A stretch of DNA of 64,000 nucleotides from Cordylochernes scorpioides (lineage: Eukaryota > Arthropoda > Arachnida > Pseudoscorpiones > Chernetidae): NCBI GenBank assembly GCA_030710605.1, contig CP092872.1, positions 8,548,230 through 8,612,229 of the forward strand, in the 5' to 3' direction. Each line of letters begins with the position of its first letter. The first letter of the stretch is position 1. A program made the translations under genes and the position numbers. A model generated the notes under the pieces. It did not search any database, had not been told where the DNA came from, and worked only from the letters and a program-made list of their open reading frames with translations. This document shows, piece by piece, positions 46,292 through 55,047 of this stretch.

Positions 46292-46576
46292 GACCAAACA
46301 CAAGGTAATAAGACCAAATTCATATAAATAAATGGTGTGTGACATTTTGGTAACAGCGTTGTTACCATCTTCAGACAAAAGTATTGATAAATAAATAGCA
46401 TGTGATATTTTGGTAACAGCGTTGTTACCATCTTCAGACAAAAGTACTGGTAAATAAATAGTGTGTGATATTTCGGTAACAGCGTTGTTACTGAAAACGT
46501 CACACACTATTTATTTATTTGGATTGGGTCTTATTACCTTGTGTTTATAATCTATAATCCAAATTGTGGGTTATTA
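46292..46576. mobile_element. Fold-back element F with 12-bp target duplication
   Basis: Runs from ACACAAGGTAATAAGACC to CCAAATTGTGGGTTATTA. Flanks are TTCTGGGACCAA (46280-46291) and TTTTGGGACCAA (46577-46588). The inner TTGGTAACAGCGTTGTTACC and CTTCAGACAAAAGTA segments occur two to three times. Confidence 0.85.
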
Positions 46577-46621
46577 TTTTGGGACCAAGATTTTATGTTG
46601 GTAGAACACCATTCAATTCAC

Positions 46622-46795
46622 ACTGCAGAACCTCTATGAAAGGATACACTCGCTAGAGGACACCTCTCTTTACAAAGGACAGTTTTCATCACCATAATTA
46701 CCATATTTTTACTAATTAGAAACTCTCTGGTAAGAGGACACCTCTCTCTAAATGACACACTGTCCCTGTAACTAGATGTTGTCCTACAAGAAAAT
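46622..46795. mobile_element. CAGTAGAACCTCC-type MITE, decayed ends
   Basis: ACTGCAGAACCTCTATGAAA at the left, interior GAGGACACCTCTCTTTAC and TAAGAGGACACCTCTCTCTA, right end lost at TGTCCTACAAG where a family F element begins. Confidence 0.75.
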
Positions 46796-46921
46796 AAAGA
46801 CTTATTCCAAATAATTTAATAGTGTGTGACATTTCGGCAACAGCATTGTCACCATCATCAGACAAAAGAATATTTTTGTATTTTTCATTCTTTTGTCTAT
46901 GATAAGGCACAATTTGGATTA
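46796..46921. mobile_element. Family F, left part (interrupted by Helitron 1)
   Basis: Contains AATAGTGTGTGACATTTCGG, CATCATCAGACAAAAGAA and AAGGCACAATTTGGATTA. The element is cut after GGATTA and resumes at 47365 with TAGAATATAAACCCAAGG. Confidence 0.8.
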
Positions 46922-47364
46922 TTCTATATACAGTTACGAGCGTCATTCCTCATCTCCTAATCAATCAGTCATCAGTTTTCATATCTGTCACCGTTTGCTT
47001 TTTTTTTGGAATGGCGCCCTCTTATTGGTTGGCTACGGTCACGCCACCTTTGCCCCCCCCCATCATGCCCCCCCCCACTCGCTATTTCGTCTTTGTAACT
47101 ATTGTGTTGGAGCGGGTCGCTCCCTAAATAAATGCATATATTACATTTATTAGATAATAACCAGATGGAATCCTCTCCTTCTTTTTCCCAGTAAGAGAGG
47201 CCTACGGAAGCCAACAGTACATAGACAGATAAAGCACATAGGCTATAGTTATTAACTAACATATGCAATTATTTAAGGCGCCAATTTATAATTGTAACAA
47301 ATAGTATTTGAATCAAAACATTCAATCGGGTAAAACACGGACGTTGCCCGGGTCATTCGGCTAG
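46922..47364 (+). mobile_element. Non-autonomous Helitron, copy 1 (443 bp)
   Basis: Begins TTCTATATACAGTTACGAGC and ends with GTTGCCCGGGTCATTCGG then CTAG, followed by T. The CTAG end preceded by a (here degenerate) GC hairpin is the Helitron 3' signature. The host sequence on either side rejoins exactly as GGATTA|TAGA, without a target duplication, as for Helitrons. No protein is encoded. Confidence 0.85.
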
Positions 47365-47605
47365 TAGAATATAAACCCAAGGTAATAAGACCAAATCCAA
47401 ATAAATAAATAGTGTGTGACGTTTCGATAACAGCGTTGTTACCCAAACATCACACACTATTTATTTATTTGGATTTGGTCTTATTACCTTGTATTCTTTT
47501 GTCTAATGATGGTGACAATGCTGCTGCCGAAACGTCACACATTATTAAATTATTTGGATTAGGTCTTAATTTCTTGTATTATAATCTATAATCCAAATTG
47601 TGCTT
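47365..47605. mobile_element. Family F sequence after Helitron 1
   Basis: CAAGGTAATAAGACCAAATC, GTGTGTGACGTTTCGATAAC and inverted counterparts, ending ATAATCCAAATTGTGC. A second F-like core (GATGGTGACAATGCTGCTGC) lies near 47510. Confidence 0.78.
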
Positions 47606-47687
47606 TTCATAGATGTTGTCCTTTAAAGCGAACTTCTCCTGTATAGCCCAACTTCTTTAATACAACAACACTCCAAGGGATCGGAAT

Positions 47688-48500
47688 GTGTGGTGTGGGT
47701 ATATGCAACTATGTGTGGTGTGTGCATATGCAACTATGTGTGGTGTGTGTATATGCAACTATGTGTGGTGTGTGTATATGCAGCTATGTGTGGTGTGTGC
47801 ATATGCAACTATGCGTGGTGTGTGTATATGCAACTATGCGTGGTGTGTGTATATGCAACTATGCGTGGTGTGTGTATATGCAGCTATGTGTGGTGTGTGT
47901 ATATGCAACTATGCGTGGTGTGTGTATATGCAACTATGCGTGGTGTGTGTATATGCAACTATGCATGGTGTGTGTATATGCAGCTATGTGTGGTGTGTGC
48001 ATATGCAACTATGCGTGGTGTGTGTATATGCAACTATGCGTGGTGTGTGTATATGCAACTATGCGTGGTGTGTGTATATGCAACTATGCTTGGTGTGTGT
48101 ATATGCAACTATGCGTGGTGTGTGTATATGCAGCTATGCGTGGTGTGTGTATATGCAACTATGCGTGGTGTGTGTATATGCAACTATGTGTGGTGTGTGT
48201 ATATGCAACTATGTGTGGTGTGTGTATATGCAGCTATGTGTGGTGTGTGTATATGCAACTATGTGTGGTGTGTGTATATGCAACTATGTGTGGTGTGTGT
48301 ATATGCAACTATGTGTGGTGTGTGTATATGCAACTATGTATAATGTGTGCAAAGTGACTATGTATAGTGTGTGCATATGCAGTAGTTATCTGTGATGTGT
48401 GCATATGCAGCTATGTGTGGTGTGTGCATATGCAGTAGTTATCTGTGATGTGTGCATATGCAACTATGTGTGGTGTGTGCATATGCAGTAGTTATCTGTG
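47688..48500 (+). repeat. 25-bp minisatellite
   Basis: Unit ATGTGTGGTGTGTGTATATG plus CAACT, about 26 regular copies to 48346, then degenerate copies to about 48500 and again at 48595-48805. 25 is not a multiple of 3 and the unit has no stop, so all three forward frames stay open for more than 200 codons. These frames are not genes. It lies in the KATNAL2 intron and its last degenerate copies run up to the exon at 48812. Confidence 0.95.
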
Positions 48501-48811
48501 ATGTGACAATTTTTTTTTTTTTTTGACAATTGAAAATAATTTATTGTCTTCTAGACAATGTTACATCTCAAAGAGAAAGAGAGAAGAGAGGGTTATCTGT
48601 GATGTGTGCATATGCAGCTATGTGTGGTGTGTGCATATGCAGCTATGCAGGGTATATGCATGTGCAGGTATGTATGTTATGTGCACATGCAAGAATGCAT
48701 GTTATATGCACATGCAGGTATATGTGGTATGTACACATGTAGTTATGCGCGGTATGTACACATGCAGGTATATGTAGTGTGTGCTGGTATATGTGAAGAA
48801 TGCATGTGCAG

Positions 48812-49015
48812 GTATGTTGGGACTGCCGAAACATTCCGCCAGGAGGTGACAGCCTGCCCTCTGGACCAATACTCTGTTTGCGACAACCTGGACTTGGACA
48901 TCATCCTGCAGGACTATGTGAGCTACTACAACATTCGCTTCCAGCGCAACCCTGCCATTGTCAAGAAGATTCCTGCCGCTGCTGACAAAGGACCACCTCC
49001 TTACACCAGACACAG
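48812..49015 (+). CDS. KATNAL2: KATNAL2 exon: LisH second half and conserved N-terminal block
   Basis: Acceptor ATGTGCAG| and donor CACAG|GTGGGA. It encodes YVGTAETFRQEVTACPLDQY, then SVCDNLDLDIILQDYVSYYN and IRFQRNPAIVKKIP. Human KATNAL2 has the equivalent YIDTANALEQE..., VCDNIDLETILMEYESYY and VKFQKYPKIVKK. Phase 2 at both ends. Confidence 0.93.
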
Positions 49016-49410
49016 GTGGGACATGTGCAAATATGTCAGGATATATATATATATTACATAATATTAGATGCAAATATATATATATATTTTTAAAACATGT
49101 ATTTTATTTTCATTATTGACTATTATTTTATTTTTGACCATAGATTTAGAATACATTTTGCTGTAAATATATATGTATAGATAACCTACCTATTATTTTT
49201 TAATTCACAAATATAAGAGATTCATTTTATAAATTCTATATAATTGTGATAAATATTTAATGTATAATTTCTTTCAAGTAATTGAAAATAAAAACTACTT
49301 GATAAGTAAATAACTATCTTTCTTATTTTCACGACTGTACCTTCAATTCTTTATCATTCCAACATCAAAACATTATAATCATAACATATATATATACAAG
49401 GTCTCATGGA
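49016..49410. other. Intron spacer, nothing recognised
   Basis: AT-rich intron sequence with a short TA run, and no family repeat until about 49411. Confidence 0.5.
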
Positions 49411-49790
49411 ATGGGGTGTAGGGGTGCAGCTTTCATTGATCATTGCACCATGATCCAGGCACACTTTGGTGAAAGTCTGACTTTGCCTGTAGTTTGAGGC
49501 CGTTCCTAACATGGAAGCCTTTGCTGCTGACTCTAGCATTAGTACAGACGCAGCTCATCCGTATCCCTGGAGAGGGACCTTTGCTGAGATCCATCAACTG
49601 GGTCAGTTGAAGTCCGGATTTTTAAAGAGGTCTTTCTCCTCTTCTAACAATGCTGCTGTTGGTCCGCGACTGCTTATTTGTCAGAGTTATTCTGCTTGTT
49701 TCGCAGCTGGCCTTCATATCTGAAATTTCGTGTGTGAAAATTGGTGTAATCTTTACACAAGGGGATAAGAAACAACAACAGCAACATATA
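49411..49790 (+). mobile_element. LINE-B 3' end with inverted 5' part
   Basis: 49411-49733 is the LINE-B 3' region in reverse orientation (compare 62640-62945), while 49738-49790 is the LINE-B tail in forward orientation (GTGTAATCTTTACACAAGGG, CAA repeats). Head-to-head joining of a reversed upstream part and a forward tail is the twin-priming signature known for LINEs. Confidence 0.75.
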
Positions 49791-49792
49791 TA

Positions 49793-50105
49793 CAAGGTTG
49801 AGTCAATAAGTAATGCACAATCATCAATAATATTTTTATTTAACAAACCATAAACTTTGTATATATGAAAATCTAACTATTAGCTATATATCAGTCAATA
49901 TATCTCCTCTGTACACATTTGGTCCAGCGTTCTTTCCAACTCACAACTTTGGTAAAATGTTACATCTTGTTTTCTGAACCACCCTCTAACCTCATGGAGT
50001 AACATTTCATCATTTTCAAATTTTCTACCGCATAGATAATTCCTTAATTTACCAAACAAGTAGAAGTCAGAAGGAGCCAGTTCAGGACCTGTAAGCTGGG
50101 TGAGT
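49793..50105 (-). pseudogene. Mariner transposase C-terminal fragment
   Basis: The minus strand is open for about 60 codons reading GPELAPSDFYLFGKLRNYL, then GRKFENDEMLLHEVRGWF and VTFYQSCELERTLDQMC. This is the C-terminal end of a mariner transposase, in which the usual PDLAPSD carries the last catalytic aspartate. Here that residue is E. The mariner-type end AAGGTTGAGTCAATAAG lies at the left beside TA; the right side is truncated. Confidence 0.85.
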
Positions 50106-50106
50106 T

Positions 50107-50175
50107 TTTTTTTTTTGGGAAAATGTGCCCAATGCGAGATTCAATTCTGGGTTGTGGCAATCATAATTTGTTGAA
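50107..50175 (-). mobile_element. SINE tRNA-like head fragment
   Basis: CCCAATGCGAGATTCAATTC on the + strand is the complement of the B-box region of the SINE head (compare 10483-10550). Confidence 0.65.
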
Positions 50176-50214
50176 GTCCACAAGGTTTGTGACCCTGGCT
50201 GTGTTGGTCCACAG

Positions 50215-50269
50215 GGGGAGTCTCCCTCAGCCCACCAGACCCAAGCTCCCTCAGTCCCAGGACAAGAAG
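50215..50269 (+). CDS. KATNAL2: KATNAL2 exon: short basic linker
   Basis: Acceptor GTCCACAG| and donor AAGAAG|GTGCTC. One base completes Arg, then GSLPQPTRPKLPQSQDKK. It converts phase 2 to phase 0 as its neighbours need. Sequence conservation is weak, as expected of this linker. Confidence 0.75.
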
Positions 50270-50316
50270 GTGCTCAACAATGTCACAGAATCCCCGTAAA
50301 AACCCAGTAGTCTATA

Positions 50317-50558
50317 TAATAAGGCACAATTTGGATTATAGGTTATAAACACAAGGTAATAAGACCAAATCCAAATAAATAATAGTGTGTGACATTTCGG
50401 TAACAACGTTGTTACCATCTTCAGACAATCCCATTCAGCACTTTTATCTGAAGATGGCAACAATGCTGCTACCGAAACGTCACACACTATTTATTTATTT
50501 GGATATTTTCTTATTACCCTGTGTTTCTAACCTATAATCCAAATTGGGCTGTATCAAT
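50317..50558. mobile_element. Fold-back element F with 8-bp target duplication
   Basis: ATAAGGCACAATTTGGATTA to CCAAATTGGGCTGTATCAA, flanked by TAGTCTAT on both sides. Confidence 0.83.
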
Positions 50559-50621
50559 AGTCTATGTATTCAATCAGAAGATACCTGATCCCAGTACAAT
50601 TTCACTTTTGTACTACAGTAG

Positions 50622-50795
50622 AACCTCCCTGTAAAGGACAACACCTAATTTCAGAGCCAAAGTGTCCTTTAAAGAGAGGTGTCCTCTTACCGGAGAGTTG
50701 CTAAACAGTAAAATTGATAATTTTACAAATAAAAACTGTTGTTTGTAGAGAGGTGTCCTCTAGCACAAGTATCTTCTCATGGAGCTTCTACTGTA
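50622..50795. mobile_element. Full-length CAGTAGAACCTCC MITE
   Basis: TA|CAGTAGAACCTCCCTGTAAA to ATGGAGCTTCTACTG|TA with the family interior (GAGAGGTGTCCTCTTACCGG). Confidence 0.88.
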
Positions 50796-50889
50796 TTTCT
50801 ATACATAATTTGTTGTTCACATGCCCTTCCGGTCTTAAATACCCATTTCATGATTTTTCAGGATGCCCCCAAAGACTAGTTTTTTTTTT

Positions 50890-51095
50890 GGGTCATTGAG
50901 GTACAGCTTGCATCACGTTGTTGAGAGCAAACAGCCCGAAATGTGTACATGGTTAGCTTTTTTTGATTAATCAAGAAAGGGTATTTGGTTAATTCTGGAA
51001 TAATTAAAAATCAACAATTTGTTGATATTTATTCTGATAGATGGTGCAAGCCATCAGTAACTTTCAGTTACACAATCAGGAGATGCCTTTTTTCA
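50890..51095. mobile_element. Family D copy
   Basis: TTGAGGTACAGCTTGCATCA leader, then GGTATTTGGTTAATTCTGG, ATTCTGATAGATGGTGCAAG and ACAATCAGGAGATGCC. Only one clear arm remains. Confidence 0.75.
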
Positions 51096-51164
51096 TCATT
51101 TATCAACCTGATACCTGTACAATTTCACTTTTTTAAAATATTTTTTTTCATTGATACAGCCCAA

Positions 51165-51350
51165 TTTGGATTATAGATTATAAACACAAGGTAATAAGAC
51201 CATAGGTCTTATTACCTTGTGTTTATAATCTATAATCCAAATTGCATCAATGTTGATGCCATCACTTGAAGATTCTATTTTAAAGAGTTCAGGATCTGAA
51301 GCTCTCCTCTACACACACTATTTATTTGGTCTTATTACCTTGTGTTTAAT
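51165..51350. mobile_element. Minimal family F palindrome and fragment
   Basis: 51168-51245 consists of just the two outer arms (CCCAATTTGGATTATAGATT ... AATCTATAATCCAAATTGC) joined nearly perfectly, without the inner core. A further GGTCTTATTACCTTGTG lies at 51330. Confidence 0.8.
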
Positions 51351-51704
51351 TTTTTTCATATTAGTCATAATAGAGTAAAATTAATCAGACCTCCAGGGAA
51401 AAGTGTCTTTGTTCTGATTAATTTTACTCAATATTGAAACAAGGAATTATTTTATTTAAAAAAAGTCATAGTACAGCTCTTTTTTTTTCATAGTAGAGCT
51501 CATCAAAGGAGATTTGACATCCTTAATGATTGGGTGAAGTCGAATGCATCTGATTTTACCAATAAGACTGAGCATCCTAATCATTTTTTTATATACGCTG
51601 TTACTGAAACGTCATACACTATTTACTTATATGGATTTGTGGTCTTACTATCTTGTGTGCTGTGCTCACCTACCCCTGTGGGTCAACAGTAGCTGGTGTT
51701 GCAG

Positions 51705-51773
51705 GTAGAGGAGAACCCCAGGTTGGAGATGAAAGTGAAGGGAACTGGTGTCAACCCCGCTGCTGTCACAAAG
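51705..51773 (+). CDS. KATNAL2: KATNAL2 exon: linker
   Basis: Acceptor GTTGCAG| and donor ACAAAG|GTTGGT, phase 0 both sides, 23 codons (VEENPRLEMKVKGTGVNPAA then VTK). It follows the short linker exon in frame. I cannot align it confidently to other KATNAL2 proteins, so it rests on splice sites, phase and position. Confidence 0.65.
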
Positions 51774-51779
51774 GTTGGT

Positions 51780-51870
51780 CAAATCTCACCATTTCCACTA
51801 CTTCTTGTGGGACTGGTGCTAGTAGAATGTCTTATTACCTTGTAATCTATAATCCAAATTGTGCCTTATC
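51780..51870. mobile_element. Family F right-arm scrap
   Basis: GTCTTATTACCTTGTAATCT and CCAAATTGTGCCTTATCA close to the exon at 51705-51773. A related scrap lies at 51595-51655. Confidence 0.65.
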
Positions 51871-51964
51871 ATATCAGACGCTTTCAGAGTCATCAGTTCT
51901 ATAAACAACTGTGATGGAGTGAGGAATGTTTGGTTTTGGTGATTTGGGTTCTAAGAAGAATGGT

Positions 51965-52250
51965 GCATGTTGTTGTTGTTGTTTCTTATCCCCTTGTGTA
52001 AAGATTACATGAATTCCATGCGCGACAGGTAATGCAGTATGCGAATCCACATCTGATCTCATGGAATGAGGTATAGAGGTGCAGCTTGATCATGGCATCA
52101 TGATCCAGGCACACTTTAGTGAAAGTCTGACTTTGCCTGTAGTTTGAAACTGTTCCTAACATGGAAGCCTTTGCTGCCAACTCTAACATGATTACAGACG
52201 CAGCTCCTCTATATTCCTGGAGAGGGATCCTTTCTGAGGTCTATCAACCG
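51965..52250 (-). mobile_element. LINE-B 3' end, reverse orientation
   Basis: (TTG)n, CTTATCCCCTTGTGTAAAG and GGTGCAGCTTGATCATGG match the complement of the LINE-B end, continuing to CCTGGAGAGGGATCC. Confidence 0.82.
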
Positions 52251-52317
52251 GGTATGTAGAAGGAAATGTGGTGCATGTGGAAAGCAAATCAAGTTTGAAA
52301 AGATGTCAAAGTTTATA

Positions 52318-52640
52318 AAGCACAATTTGGATTATAGATTATAATACAAGAAAATAAGACCTAATCCAAATAATTTATTAGTGTGTGACGTTTCGACAGC
52401 ATTGTCACCATCATCAGACAAAAGAATAATTTTATTCTTTTGTCTGATGATGGTGACAATGTTGTCGAAACGTCACACACTAATAAATTATTTGGATTAG
52501 GTCTTATTTTCTTATAAGATATCAAAGTTATTTTAGAGAAGGTTTTAAATGTTAGTGTGACTAGATGATTGAGAGTTAGTTTTACTAACTCTTGATAAGG
52601 TACAATTTGGATTCTATATGTTCTATAATCCACAAATTGT
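52318..52640. mobile_element. Family F variant palindrome
   Basis: ACAATTTGGATTATAGATTA, AATAAGACCTAATCC, CATCATCAGACAAAAGAATA and then the inverted copies ATTCTTTTGTCTGATGATGG and GGATTAGGTCTTATTTTCTT. This subfamily has CTGATGA where most copies have CTGAAGA. Confidence 0.82.
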
Positions 52641-53060
52641 GCCTTATCATTTATGATAGGCCTTCAATGGACCTAAGAAGTTATTCTTCCTATTTATTAT
52701 GATAAGGCATAATTTGGATTATAGATTATAAACACAAGGTAATAAGACCAAATCCAAATAAAATAAATAGTGTGTGACGTTTCAGTAACAGCGTTGTTAC
52801 CATTTTCAGACAAAGGTACTGAATGCAGTTTTGTCTGGTAACAACGCTGTTACCAAAACATCACACACTATTTATTTATTTGGATTTGGTCTTATTACCT
52901 TGTGTTTATAATCTACTAGCCGAATGACCCGGGCAACGCCCGGGGTTTACCCGATTAAATGCTTTTATTAAAATACTATTCGTTACAATTATAAATTGGC
53001 GCCGTGGATGTCATTCTTGTATAATATATAAATGAGTTTTAAAAATTGTAAAAAAAAAAA

Positions 53061-53095
53061 TGCATCAGCCGGGAATCGAACCCGGGGCACCCGCC
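53061..53095 (-). pseudogene. tRNA-Gly 3' half
   Basis: The minus strand reads GGGTGCCCCGGGTTCGATTC then CCGGCTGATGCA, i.e. the T arm and 3' acceptor strand of tRNA-Gly, without the D and anticodon arms. It duplicates the 3' part of 53137-53207. Confidence 0.82.
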
Positions 53096-53136
53096 ACTAT
53101 AATATATAAATGAATTTTAAAAATTGTAAAAAAAAA

Positions 53137-53207
53137 TGCATCGGCCGGGAATCGAACCCGGGGCGCCCGCGTGGCAGGCGAGCATTCTACCACTGAACCA
53201 AAAGCAA
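53137..53207 (-). tRNA. tRNA-Gly(GCC)-like, probably pseudo (5' acceptor strand lost)
   Basis: The minus strand contains an intact D arm and A box (GGTTCAGTGGTAGAATGC), anticodon arm CTCGC-CTGCCAC-GCGGG with anticodon GCC, T arm and B box (GGGTTCGATTCCC) and 3' strand CCGATGCA. The 5' acceptor strand, expected to be GCATCGG, is replaced by TTTGCTTTT from the Helitron (CACCGTTTGCTTTT), so the acceptor stem cannot form. Internal promoter boxes are intact and could still recruit Pol III. Confidence 0.8.
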
Positions 53208-53500
53208 ACGGTGACAGAAGTGTCTCGCGCATTGGCGGCACCAAATGATGGGGGGGGTGGCAAAGGTGGCGTGATCGTAGCCGACCAATAGGAGGGCGCC
53301 ATTCCAAAAAAAAAGCAAACCGTGACAGAGGCGACGAAGAATGACGCTCGTAACTGTATATAGAATAATCCAAATTGTGCCTTATCAGTCTTATCTTCTA
53401 TATGATTAGGTACAATTTGGTCTTATTACCTTGTGTTTTCCTATTTATATATATTTTTTTGGATCTGGTCTCTTATTACTTTTTATTACTAACTATTGAA

Positions 53501-53810
53501 ATACAAGGTAATAGGACCAAATCTAAATAAATAGTGTGTGATGTTTCAGTAACAGCGTTGTTACCATCTTCAGACAAAAGTACTGAATGAGAAATTTTAC
53601 CACAGCATGTTTTAAACAGTTACTGTTATATCAAGTGTGTAAACAAGATAGCAGATAACAGTAACTATTTAAACCATGCTTTTATACATTTTCTTATTCT
53701 GCACTTTTGTCTGATGATAACAATGCTGTTCCCGAAATGTCACACACTATTTATGCGGATTTGGTCTTATTACCTTGTGTTTATAATCTATAATCCAAAT
53801 TGTGACTTAT
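53501..53810. mobile_element. Fold-back element F, longer version
   Basis: ACAAGGTAATAGGACCAAAT through GTACTGAATGAGAAATTTT, a central AACAAGATAGCAGATAAC, and back to CCAAATTGTGACTTATCA. A possible 7-bp duplication TGAAATA flanks it. Confidence 0.75.
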
Positions 53811-53824
53811 CATTATTCGTGAAA

Positions 53825-54300
53825 TAAAATGTGTGACTTGATGCAAGGTTCACCTTCTTTACACCAACACATGGAAATGAGCTGGCAGACTCTCTGGCAA
53901 AGTCTGGAGCTCTTGGCCTACCTGAAGCAAGAGAATCCACCACCCAACTAGATGAAAGAGACCTCCTCCGTACCATCAAAACCCAATGCCTGCAGGAATG
54001 GAAATCTGATGCTGCACATGACTGGTACAGAGCAGGAGGGACAAGCACTGGTTCTGTCCTCCCAAGAGAACAACAGTCAGATTTCCAGACTTAAGTCTGG
54101 TCATCTACGGACAATGACTTTCCAGAATGGTTGCAAGGTTTTCCCACTATGTACTAAGTGTCAACCTGCAACCCCAAAACACATTATTGACTGTATTGAC
54201 TCATCCATTGATGAGCTCTACTCTTCCCCAGCAGACATCAACAACAAGCTTTACAAGCTTGATACCTTGATATGATTGAGTGGAGATAAGAAAGAAGAAG
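53825..54300 (+). pseudogene. LINE-A ORF2 C-terminus (RNase H end and zinc motif), frameshifted
   Basis: The frame at about 53853-54090 reads TPTHGNELADSLAKSGALGL, the last helix and catalytic-His region of an RNase H domain as found in some LINE ORF2 proteins. It continues to VLPREQQS and then shifts. The next frame gives SRLKSGHLRTMTFQNGCKVF, CTKCQPATPKHIIDC and a stop, then the tail GATATGATTGAGTGGAGATA. Compared with 13729-13985, two bases are missing near 54080, which kills the frame. Confidence 0.85.
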
Positions 54301-54365
54301 ACACCAACATGTATCTGTAGATATTTGCTGGAACTGAGGTCAGGAAACATGGAGTTGTGTTGCAG

Positions 54366-54467
54366 GAGGAGGGAGCAGGGGAATCAAAGGACGGACTCCT
54401 ACAGCCCCTGGGAGCCTTCCCCCATTACACTGAGGAGTGGAGGGTCCTTGCTGAGGCCATATCTAGG
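54366..54467 (+). CDS. KATNAL2: KATNAL2 exon: region before the AAA module
   Basis: Acceptor TGTTGCAG| and donor TCTAGG|GTATCT. 34 codons including KDGLLQPLGAFPHYTEEWRV and LAEAISR, aligning with human KATNAL2 RLLKPLSAF...MRELAAVVSR. Phase 0 both sides, and the next exon continues EIYVKDPN as the family requires. Confidence 0.92.
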
Positions 54468-54524
54468 GTATCTACCTATCTTTTCTTTTATCTTCTTTAT
54501 GATGAGGTACAATGTTAAATAATT

Positions 54525-55020
54525 TTGATTCAGTTGTATTTGGAATATCTCTCTTTTGTACAAATTTTAAATAATCATAATATTATTCTTTTGAAAAAAG
54601 AAGTATTGTTTCATTCTTTTTTTTTTTTTTTAATTGAATGGATTTCTTTCATATCAGTCATGATAACAATGACTAAACATTTGGTAAACTCAAGAATGAA
54701 ACAATACTTCTTTTTTCAAAAGAATAAAAATATGTTACGATGTACTAGAGCGCCATCTGTTATCAAATTATAAAACTATATACAAATTATATAACAGCGG
54801 TATGGTAGATTAAACTGGCGAAACCGCTGGGAGGGTTCACCACTGATGAGCCAGGCCCTCCCTTTAATTTTTCCATCGCAGTAAGGACAGTAGAAATTGT
54901 TTTATTTTAAAAAGAATATTACGCCTCTAAAATAGTTTTATAATTTAATAAAATTATGATTATTTAAAATTTGTACAGAAGAGAGATATGCAATGCCAAA
55001 TACAACTGAATCAAATTTAA
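54525..55020. repeat. Large imperfect palindrome containing a family G element
   Basis: TTGATTCAGTTGTATTTGG and TTTTAAATAATCATAATAT (54530-54582) recur inverted at 54945-55015. Inside, TTGAAAAAAGAAGTATTGTT (54590) is inverted at 54695-54722. The centre holds a family G element (AGAGCGCCATCTGTTATCAA; GGGAGGGTTCACCACTGATG). Confidence 0.8.
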
Positions 55021-55047
55021 AGGCATTTTTTTATATTACAGAATGTT

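Larger units (their letters stand above)
52916..53365 (-). mobile_element. Non-autonomous Helitron, copy 2 (450 bp), with tRNA-Gly sequence
   Basis: On the minus strand it starts TTCTATATACAGTTACGAGC and ends in the hairpin CCCGGGCGTTGCCCGGG, ten bases, then CTAG and T. This gives a textbook Helitron 3' end. It is closely related to copy 1 at both ends (also GGAATGGCGCCCTC). The middle differs, holding one nearly complete and one half tRNA-Gly sequence, each followed by T-run, TACAATTTTTAAAA and ATTTATATATTATA. Confidence 0.88.
52690..53395. mobile_element. Family F element carrying Helitron 2
   Basis: 52690-52915 is a family F palindrome. It is interrupted at 52916 by the Helitron and resumes at 53366 with TAATCCAAATTGTGCCTTAT. 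The interruption point is the same as for Helitron 1. Confidence 0.8.

Noticed and set aside
47686-48395. Three overlapping forward open frames of 217-235 codons
   Set aside because: They are the three readings of a 25-bp stop-free tandem repeat (25 mod 3 = 1), with Cys/Tyr/Val repeats and no domain.
53137-53207. Functional tRNA-Gly gene
   Set aside because: The 5' acceptor strand does not pair with the 3' strand because Helitron sequence replaces it; reported as probably pseudo.
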